From Myxococcales bacterium (GTDB lineage: Bacteria > Myxococcota_A > Polyangia > Haliangiales > Haliangiaceae), in NCBI GenBank assembly GCA_016717005.1, contig JADJUF010000008.1, forward strand, positions 325,501 to 389,500: 64,000 bases of DNA, given 5' to 3'. Each line of letters begins with the position of its first letter. Position 1 is the first letter of the stretch. The notes beneath the pieces were generated by a model. It was not told the DNA's origin. It did no database searches and worked only from the letters and a program-made list of their open reading frames with translations. This document shows, piece after piece, positions 58,107-64,000 of this stretch. The translations under genes and the position numbers were made by a program.

Positions 58107-58951
58107 GGCTCGCCGTGAGCTTGCCAGCGCGCGACCGCGCGCGCGAGCCGCCCCGGCCCGATCACGATCGTCGCGGTCGCGCCGCCGCGGGTCGCGACCA
58201 CCTCGGCCGCGGCCAGCGGCGGCGTCAGGCCCAGCGCCCGCACCTCGCGCACCGCCGCCAGGCGGTCGCGCCAGCCGGTCACCGCCCCGACGTCGACGCC
58301 GTCGACCCAGACGATCGCCGCGAGGTCGTCGGCGACGTCGAGCCAGGCCGCCAGCGCGGTCGGCGCGGCCGCGGTCTCGAGCGCCTCGCGCAGCCCACGC
58401 CGGGCGTCGTCGTCGAACCGCGCCGCGACCCGGATCGCCGCGCCCTCGGCCGCGGCCGGCATCACCGCGGCCCGCGCCGCCATCAACGCCGCGTCGTCGG
58501 CCAGGCTGGCGCCGGGCGCCACCGCCAGGATCGCCGCGGCCTCGCCCTCGTCGGTCAGCACCCAGACGTCATCGGTCAGCGCGACGCCGTCGCGGGGCCG
58601 GTGCCCGCCCTGCACGACGGTCAGGGTGTGGGCGTCGGGCCGGCCCACCGCGTAGGCCGCCAGCACCACCGCGTCGGCGTCGACCAGCGCCGCGGCGGAA
58701 GGCACCGCGTCGACCGGCGCCGCGCCCCCGTCGATGACCGCCCGCGCGACCGCGCCGACCGCCGGGTTGGCCCGCAGCCGCGCCAGGTCGAGCTCGACCA
58801 CCAGGGCCGCGCCTGGCGGCAGCCGCGGCAAGAGCGCGTCCCCGGCGGTGGCGGCCCGGGTCGGCACCGACGGCGACGGCGGCGACGACCGCGGCGACGA
58901 TCCGCAGGCGCACGCGAGCGCCGCGCCGAGCGCTAGGCCAGCACCGCGCAC
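58103..58951 (-). CDS. Lipoprotein of unknown function in the hisC-aroA operon
   Basis: 282 residues from GTG 58951, which lies inside the end of hisC (19-bp overlap); VRGAGLALGAALAC gives a lipobox. The mature part is Ala/Asp/Val-rich alpha/beta (ALVVELDLARLRANPAVGAV, VTGWRDRLAAVREVRALG). It resembles the exported substrate-free DUF3352-like lipoproteins, with alternating strands and helices and no catalytic signature. Its presence between two cytoplasmic biosynthetic genes is odd. Function is unknown. Confidence 0.65.
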   Translation of the reverse strand: MRGAGLALGAALACACGSSPRSSPPSPSVPTRAATAGDALLPRLPPGAALVVELDLARLRANPAVGAVARAVIDGGAAPVDAVPSAAALVDADAVVLAAYAVGRPDAHTLTVVQGGHRPRDGVALTDDVWVLTDEGEAAAILAVAPGASLADDAALMAARAAVMPAAAEGAAIRVAARFDDDARRGLREALETAAAPTALAAWLDVADDLAAIVWVDGVDVGAVTGWRDRLAAVREVRALGLTPPLAAAEVVATRGGATATIVIGPGRLARAVARWQAHGEP

Positions 58952-60057
58952 AGCGCCTTGATCACGCGATCCATCTGGTCGGCGGCGGCGATCGACGCGC
59001 GCAGGCAGGTCGGCAGGCCCCAGGCGGCCATCGGGCGCACGATCACGCCCTGGCGCAAGAGCGCGTCGTAGAGCGGCCCCGCCGGGCGCCCGGTCTCGAT
59101 CAGCGCAAAGTTGGCCAGCGACGGGTAGACGATCACCCCGGGGCCGTGGACCTCGGCCCGGAGCCGCTCGATGCCGCGCCGCCCGAGCGCCGCCGACCGC
59201 AGCACGTGGTCGCGATCGTCGAGCGCCGCGGTGGCCGCGACCTGGGCCAGCGTGCCGACGTGGAACGTCCGCACCACGCGCCCCAGGATCTCGATCACCG
59301 TCGGGTGCGCGATCGCGTAGCCGACCCGCAGCGCCGCCAGCCCGTAGATCTTCGAGAACGTGCGCAGGACCACGACGCGCGGGTCGCGCCGCAGCATCGC
59401 CAGCCCGTCGACGTGCTCGACCTCGGGCCAGGCCGCGGCGTAGTCGTAATAGGCCTCGTCGATCACCAGCAGCGACGTCGCCGGCAGCGCCTCGAGCACC
59501 CGCGTCACCTCGGCCGCGGTCCAGACCGCGCCGGTGGGGTTGTTGGGCGAGCCGATCACGCACAGCTTGGTGCGCGGGGTGATCCCCGCGATCAGCGCGT
59601 CGATGTCCGCGCCCAGCGGGGTCGCGGCGGTCGCGACGAACCGCCGCCCCGCCACCGCCGCCGCCAGCTTGTAGCTGAGGAAGCCGAGCGCCGGCGACAG
59701 CATCTCCTCGTCGGGGCCGACCAGCGCGAGCACCAGCTGGTAGAGCAGATCGTTCGAGCCGGCGCCGAGCGCGAGCTGGTCGGGCCGGACGTCGAGCTGG
59801 GCCGCCAGAGCCGCCCGCAGCACGTGCCCCGACGCGTCGGGGTACAGGTGCACGCTGCCGATCGCCCCCGCGACCGCCGCGAGCGCCTTGGGCGACGGAC
59901 CCAGCGGGTTCTCGTTCGACGCGACCTTGAGCGCGCCGCTGATGCCCAGCTCGCGCTCGAGCTCCTCGATCGGCTTGCCGGGCTGGTACGCCTCGAGCTG
60001 GCGGACGTGGTCGGGCGCGAGCTCGGCGAGGGCGGGCAAGACGAGGTCGGGGGCCAT
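58933..60057 (-). CDS. hisC: Histidinol-phosphate/aromatic aminotransferase
   Basis: 374 residues from ATG 60057. Fold-type I aminotransferase with LEAYQPGKPIEELERELG, ASNENPLGPSPKA, LGAGSNDLLYQL, GSPNNPTGAVW, VIDEAYYDYA, RTFSKIYGLAALRVGYAI (PLP Lys in FSKIYG) and LRASI. This is the HisC pattern. Because it leads an operon with aroA, it may also transaminate aromatic precursors, as HisC homologues do elsewhere. TAGTGT lies 8 nt before the ATG. Confidence 0.9.
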   Translation of the reverse strand: MAPDLVLPALAELAPDHVRQLEAYQPGKPIEELERELGISGALKVASNENPLGPSPKALAAVAGAIGSVHLYPDASGHVLRAALAAQLDVRPDQLALGAGSNDLLYQLVLALVGPDEEMLSPALGFLSYKLAAAVAGRRFVATAATPLGADIDALIAGITPRTKLCVIGSPNNPTGAVWTAAEVTRVLEALPATSLLVIDEAYYDYAAAWPEVEHVDGLAMLRRDPRVVVLRTFSKIYGLAALRVGYAIAHPTVIEILGRVVRTFHVGTLAQVAATAALDDRDHVLRSAALGRRGIERLRAEVHGPGVIVYPSLANFALIETGRPAGPLYDALLRQGVIVRPMAAWGLPTCLRASIAAADQMDRVIKALCAVLA

Positions 60058-60065
60058 GAGCCGGG

Positions 60066-60071
60066 ACACTA
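60066..60071 (-). promoter_or_regulatory. -10-like TAGTGT, 8 nt before ATG 60057
   Basis: Minus-strand TAGTGT ahead of the hisC-lipoprotein-aroA-PPTase operon. It supports ATG 60057 over the in-frame GTG at 60069. Confidence 0.45.
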
Positions 60072-60131
60072 CACCGCGGGGCGCCCCGGTTCGAAGTGCG
60101 CCTGCGGAATCGCCACCGCTGCGACGCCGGT

Positions 60132-60137
60132 TATAGT
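60132..60137 (+). promoter_or_regulatory. -10 box TATAGT, 9 nt before GTG 60147
   Basis: TATAGT in front of dsbD, divergent from hisC. Only about 90 bp separate the two starts. Leaderless spacing. Confidence 0.55.
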
Positions 60138-60146
60138 CCCACCGCC

Positions 60147-61541
60147 GTGAAGTACCTATCGCCCCGTCGCCCCCACCCCGCGCTGCGCCTGGCCCCGTGG
60201 CTGATCCTGGCGGTGCTGCTGCTGCTGCCGCAGATCGCCCACGCCGACGACGGCACCGTGTTCGAGGAGTACAAGTCCAAGGGCCTGGCCTGGGCGTACC
60301 TCGGGGCGTTCGGCTTCGGCCTGTTGACGTCGCTGACGCCGTGCGTCTACCCGATGATCCCGATCGTCGTCGGCATCTTCGGTGGCCGCGGCGCGTCCGT
60401 GTCCCGCGGCCGCGCGCTGCTCCTGGCCACGCTGTACGTCGTCGGCATGGGCCTGATGTTCGCGGGGCTGGGCGTCGTGTTCGCGATGATCGGCAAGCGC
60501 TCGGGCTCGCTCCTGGGCGATCCGGTCGTCGTCATCCCGATCGTGCTCCTGTACCTGATCCTGGCCGCGTCGATGTTCGGCGCCTTCGAGCTGCAGCTGC
60601 CGATGGCCCTGCAGCAGAAGCTGTCGTCGGTGAGCGGCGACGGCGCGGCCGGCGCGTTCGGCATGGGCCTGGTCGGCGGCTTCACCGCCGCGCCGTGCAC
60701 CGGGCCGTTCCTGCTCGGCATCCTCGGCTACGTCGCCCAGACCAAGGACGTCGTCGTCGGCTCGACGCTCTTGTTCACGTACGCGCTCGGCATGGGCGTC
60801 TTGTTCTGGGTGCTGGCCGCGTTCGCGGTGGCGCTGCCCAAGAGCGGGCGCTGGATGGAGTGGATGAAGTCGCTGGGCGGCATCGCGCTGGTGATCGCGG
60901 GCATCCACTTCCTCAAGCCGATCGCGCCGTCGATCGAGCGGATCGTCGCGACGCCGGGCTGGTTCCTCGCGGCCGCCCTGGCGCTGGCCGCGGGCGGCCT
61001 GGCGCTGGGCGCGATCCACCTGTCGTTCCACGACGCCTGGGGCGTGCGCCTGCGCAAGGGCGCCGCGGTCGCGATGACCGTCATCGGGTTCAGCCTCGCG
61101 ATCAACTGGATGCTCGCGGTCGATCGCCACCTGGCGTGGGTCCGCGGCGACGAGGCCGCCGCCTTCGCCAAGGCCAAGGCCGAGGGCAAGGGCGTGATGA
61201 TCGACTTCTGGGCGTCGTGGTGCACGCCGTGCAAGGAGTTCGAGCACACCTTCGCCGCGTCGCCGGTGTTCGAGACGATCAACGCGAACTTCGTGCCGCT
61301 GCAGATCGACATGACCGCCGAGAGCGACGCGACGAGCGCGATCCAGGAGCGCTACAGCGCCGGCACGCCGACGGTGATCTTCCTGACCGCCGACGGCAAG
61401 GAGCTCGGCCGGTTCCACGAGTACGTCACGCCCGGCCCGTTCATGAAGGTGCTCGGCCCCGCCGCCGACGCGGTCAAGGCCGGCCAGACCGCCGCGCTCG
61501 AGCCGCCGCCGGCGACCGGCGCGACCGCCGCGACGCCGTAG
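60147..61541 (+). CDS. DsbD/CcdA-like thiol:disulfide interchange protein lacking the N-terminal domain
   Basis: 464 residues from GTG 60147. A signal/anchor is followed directly by the membrane domain with the two redox Cys in SLTPCVYPMIPI and TAAPCTGPFLLG. After about eight helices comes a C-terminal thioredoxin domain with FWASWCTPCKEFE. The immunoglobulin-like nDsbD domain is missing. It would pass electrons from cytoplasmic thioredoxin to periplasmic thiols, keeping apocytochrome CXXCH cysteines reduced, which fits the multiheme cytochromes and the TlpA-like protein in this window. Confidence 0.9.
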   Translation: MKYLSPRRPHPALRLAPWLILAVLLLLPQIAHADDGTVFEEYKSKGLAWAYLGAFGFGLLTSLTPCVYPMIPIVVGIFGGRGASVSRGRALLLATLYVVGMGLMFAGLGVVFAMIGKRSGSLLGDPVVVIPIVLLYLILAASMFGAFELQLPMALQQKLSSVSGDGAAGAFGMGLVGGFTAAPCTGPFLLGILGYVAQTKDVVVGSTLLFTYALGMGVLFWVLAAFAVALPKSGRWMEWMKSLGGIALVIAGIHFLKPIAPSIERIVATPGWFLAAALALAAGGLALGAIHLSFHDAWGVRLRKGAAVAMTVIGFSLAINWMLAVDRHLAWVRGDEAAAFAKAKAEGKGVMIDFWASWCTPCKEFEHTFAASPVFETINANFVPLQIDMTAESDATSAIQERYSAGTPTVIFLTADGKELGRFHEYVTPGPFMKVLGPAADAVKAGQTAALEPPPATGATAATP

Positions 61542-61589
61542 GCACGCGTTCGGGGGGCCGGATCCCGGGTCCGGGGTTGGCTCGGGGGC

Positions 61590-61935
<346 letters not shown>

Positions 61936-61993
61936 GCTTCCTTGACGAGCGCGTGGATGAGTGCGGCGTTGACCTGTGTGCGTGAGCGTGGAG

Positions 61994-62153
61994 CTCCGTG
62001 TTCGGGGTTGCCCCTCGCGGCCCCCGCGCACGTCCCGTGCCCACGCGCCGCCGGGACGCGATCGTGTGAGGAGCGACGAGATCGAGGGCGGCGCGGTCGG
62101 GCACGAGACCTGCGCGTCGGGCCGCGGATCGGGGCGCAACCCCGAACACGGAG
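61994..62153. other. Long inverted repeat before the four-helix-bundle gene
   Basis: CTCCGTGTTCGGGGTTGC (61994-62011) and its exact reverse complement (62136-62153) enclose 124 nt. The right arm ends 9 nt before the ATG. RNA from this region would close a large stem over the start of the gene. Confidence 0.85.
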
Positions 62154-62162
62154 ATCAACGTC

Positions 62163-62483
62163 ATGCTCGATGCACAGCAGGTCACGCTCGAACTCATCAC
62201 GGTGCTCAGGTCGATCGTCGAGGAAGTGCGCCGGTGCTCGCCGGATCTGGCGGAGCAACTCCGGCGCGCCGCGACCTCGGTGGCGCTGAACCTGGCCGAG
62301 GGCACGCGGCGGAGCGGCCGGGACAAGCGCCGCGTGTACCGGATCGCCGCGGCCGAGGCCCAGGAGGTCAAGAGCGCCCTCGCGGTGGCCGCCGCCTGGG
62401 GCTACGTGGCGCCCGACTCGATCGCGCCGGCGCTGGCGCTCGCCGAGCGCGTCGGCGCGATGACCTACCGGCTCGGGCGGTAG
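62163..62483 (+). CDS. Four-helix-bundle protein (S23/IVS-like, Avd-related)
   Basis: 106 residues, all helical: LELITVLRSIVEEVRRC, SPDLAEQLRRAATSVALNLAEGTRR, a basic turn SGRDKRRVYRIAAAEAQEVKSALAVAAA and SIAPALALAERVGAMTYRLG. The S-V-A-L-N-L-A-E-G block is the signature of the four-helix-bundle family encoded in intervening sequences of 23S rRNA genes and related to the Avd protein of diversity-generating retroelements. Here there is neither rRNA nor reverse transcriptase. The function of free-standing members is unknown; basic surfaces suggest nucleic-acid binding. A long inverted repeat precedes it. Confidence 0.85.
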   Translation: MLDAQQVTLELITVLRSIVEEVRRCSPDLAEQLRRAATSVALNLAEGTRRSGRDKRRVYRIAAAEAQEVKSALAVAAAWGYVAPDSIAPALALAERVGAMTYRLGR

Positions 62484-62509
62484 CCCGACGGGGCCCGGCA
62501 CCCGATGCC

Positions 62510-62800
62510 GGCTTCCGGCTCCGGCTCCGGGTCCGGTTCCGGCTCCGGTTCCGGATCCGACTCCGGCTCCGACTCCGGCTCCGGTTCCGACTCTGGTTCC
62601 GGTTCCGGTTCCGGCTCCGGTCCCGGTCCCCGGTTCCGACTCCGGCTCCGGTTCCGACTCCGGCTCCGGTTCCGGCTCCGGCTCCGGTTCCGGTCCCGGC
62701 TCCGACATCGGCTCCGGCTCCGACTCCGGTTCCGGCTCCGGTTCCGGTCCCGGCTCCGACATCGGCTCCGGCTCCGACTCCGGTTCCGAGACCGTCTCCG
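62510..62800. repeat. Hexanucleotide (TCCGGN/TCCGAN)n array after the four-helix-bundle gene
   Basis: About 48 hexamers, TCCGGC, TCCGGT, with many TCCGAC and TCTGGT variants, more degenerate than the other three arrays. It fills most of 62484-62893, where I see no gene. Confidence 0.9.
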
Positions 62801-62893
62801 GCTCCGCAACCTCCGCGCGGACGCCGGCCCCGTCTCCGGGCCTCCCGCTCTACGTCACCCCGCCCGGTCGAAACCACACCCGCCGTACATCAC

Positions 62894-62930
62894 GCACCGG
62901 GTGCAGGGATCAACACGGGTGCAGAGATCA
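62894..62930 (-). repeat. Two partial copies of the infA-array motif at a stop codon
   Basis: On the minus strand the AgmX-like gene's TGA begins TGATCTCTGCACCCGTG (62930-62914). TGATCCCTGCACCCGGTGC (62912-62894) follows. Both match the start of the 76-bp unit behind infA (TGATCTCTGCACCCGGTGC). Confidence 0.8.
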
Positions 62931-64000
62931 AAACGGTACCGGGTAGCTGAACGAGCCGCCGCTCTTGGTCTTGGTGAACGACGCCTTCTTCATCGCCGTG
63001 GCGACGCACGAGCCGAGCGCCGGGTCGGGGGTGCTCTTGACGGTGACGCTGGTGACGCTGCCGTTGCCCGCCACCTTGACCGACACGAGCACCTTGCCCT
63101 TCGCCGACGACTTGGCGCTGCACGCCTTGGCGCTGGGCCGGACCTTGCTGACGCCCGCCGAGATGTCCGACTTGGTCAGGCTGTCGGGCAGGTCGCCGCC
63201 GCCGCCGCCGGTCGTGGTGCTGCCGCCGCCGCCGGTCTTCTTGCCGCCGCCGTACTTCGAGCAGCACGACGGGGGCTTGGGCGCGAGCATGCACTCGACC
63301 TCACCCATGCAGGAGCCACCGCTCGACGGGGGCGGATCCGGCGGCGGCTTGCTCGACCCGGTCGAAGGCTTGCTCGACCCGCCCGACGGCTTGTTCGACC
63401 CGCTCGACGGCTTGCTCGACCCGCTCGACGGCTTGCTCGACCCGCTGGTGGGCGGAGGGTCCGCGGGCTTGGTGACGGGGTCGGCCGGCTTGGTGCCGGG
63501 GTCGGCCGGCTTGGTGCCGGGATCCGCGGGGAGGGTCGCGCCCGGGTCCGCGGGCTTGGTGCCCGGATCCGCGGCGGTGCCCGCGGACGGATCCGGCAGG
63601 TCAGGCTTGTCGGACGGCTTGTCCTTGTCGGACGGCTCGTCCTTGTCGTTGGCCGCCACCGCCGGGGTCTTGTTGTCGCTCTTGCCCAGCACCACGACGA
63701 CCAGCACCACCGCGAGGATCGCGAGGAAGGCCACCGCGCCCAGCAGGATGTAGAGCATCTTGTTGTTGTTGCGCGACCCGCCCATCGACGGGATGATCAC
63801 CGCCGGCTCGCTGAACGCCGCCGTCGAGAACACCGGCAGGTCGTCGGCCGAGCCGACCCTGGGGCCGCCCGGCGACATGCCCGGCTTGGCGCCGCCGAGG
63901 TAGGCGCTGGCCATCGAGCGGATGTCGATCAGGCCCGAGCCCTCGCCACCGCCGTGACCCGCGGTGCCGGGCGCCGAGCTCGACGACGACGACGGCGCGG
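62928..64000 (-). CDS. AgmX/TonB-like protein, N-terminus beyond the window
   Basis: The frame is open to the window end, so about 356 C-terminal residues are seen. A cytoplasmic GLIDIRSMASAYLG segment and linker precede one transmembrane helix (YILLGAVAFLAILAVVLVVV). A long periplasmic stretch of repeats follows (ADPGTKP several times; SSKPSSG several times), then a four-Cys segment (CMGEVECMLAPKPPSCC) and a C-terminal TonB/AgmX-PglI-type domain (KGKVLVSVKVAGNGSVTSV...SCVATAMKKASF). Relatives act in myxobacterial gliding or energy transduction. Two infA-array-like motifs start at its stop. Confidence 0.8.
   Translation of the reverse strand, partial: APSSSSSSAPGTAGHGGGEGSGLIDIRSMASAYLGGAKPGMSPGGPRVGSADDLPVFSTAAFSEPAVIIPSMGGSRNNNKMLYILLGAVAFLAILAVVLVVVVLGKSDNKTPAVAANDKDEPSDKDKPSDKPDLPDPSAGTAADPGTKPADPGATLPADPGTKPADPGTKPADPVTKPADPPPTSGSSKPSSGSSKPSSGSNKPSGGSSKPSTGSSKPPPDPPPSSGGSCMGEVECMLAPKPPSCCSKYGGGKKTGGGGSTTTGGGGGDLPDSLTKSDISAGVSKVRPSAKACSAKSSAKGKVLVSVKVAGNGSVTSVTVKSTPDPALGSCVATAMKKASFTKTKSGGSFSYPVPF

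Noticed and set aside
61994..62483. Diversity-generating retroelement or 23S rRNA intervening sequence
   Set aside because: No reverse transcriptase, template/variable repeat pair or rRNA sequence in the window; only the four-helix-bundle protein is shared.

Overview
The window is a very GC-rich chromosomal segment with dense third-position G/C, many lipobox proteins, FHA and GspE-N-like (MshEN) signalling or motility proteins, TPR lipoproteins, a PPC-domain protein, an AgmX/TonB-like protein and large multiheme cytochromes. Together these suggest a myxobacterium-like bacterium (Myxococcota, possibly near Kofleriaceae/Haliangiales). That placement is inference. I see no rRNA, tRNA, CRISPR array, transposase, prophage or integrase, so this reads as ordinary chromosome with accessory patches rather than a mobile island.

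Layout. 0-7.8 kb: a truncated CFA-synthase-like methyltransferase, an RCC1 relic between 59-bp direct repeats, tmk, a PDZ lipoprotein, lysC with a GDPD phosphodiesterase, a TPR lipoprotein and a PrmC-like methyltransferase. 7.8-12.5 kb: the most distinctive locus, an overlapping operon of a 14-15-heme lipoprotein cytochrome, an outer-membrane-barrel candidate, a 15-18-heme periplasmic cytochrome and a small membrane protein. This has the gene content of a porin-cytochrome electron conduit. 12.6-24.8 kb: lipoproteins, an FHA/winged-helix regulator, a DUF481 porin, MarR, an Mpo1-like protein, a cupredoxin lipoprotein, two large unknowns, and an FHA-CpaF-like ATPase whose catalytic motifs have decayed. 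24.8-40.2 kb: a glycosidase-like barrel, TPR/SDR pair, S37 peptidase, ychF, a methyltransferase and EamA exporter sharing one compact divergent promoter, an AMMECR1-like ORF, a TPR lipoprotein, a uracil-DNA-glycosylase/metallopeptidase fused ORF, a TlpA-like protein, coaBC and an FAD oxidoreductase. 40.4-46.6 kb: a giant amidohydrolase/thrombospondin-3/lamin-tail lipoprotein and a two-gene unit of unknown function. 46.6-56 kb: infA, an Hsp70/J-like/membrane-protein operon, a NifS-type desulfurase and an MshEN-GAF protein. 56-64 kb: hisC, a lipoprotein, aroA and a PPTase as one overlapping operon, dsbD, a four-helix-bundle protein behind a long inverted repeat, and an AgmX/TonB-like protein cut by the window end.

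Two genome-wide habits stand out. First, intergenic tandem repeats almost all begin at, or include, the stop codon of a gene, and the same stop-anchored motif recurs behind unrelated genes (TGATCTCTGCACC behind infA and the AgmX-like gene; TGATCGGGACG behind the PDZ lipoprotein and ychF). Second, at least fourteen genes have a TANNNT-like hexamer ending 6-10 nt before the start codon, a spacing that predicts leaderless mRNAs; operon-internal genes instead use ATGA/GTGA overlaps or Shine-Dalgarno sites. Three genes (33.4, 37.1 and 40.4 kb) carry apparent single frameshifts that could be assembly errors.
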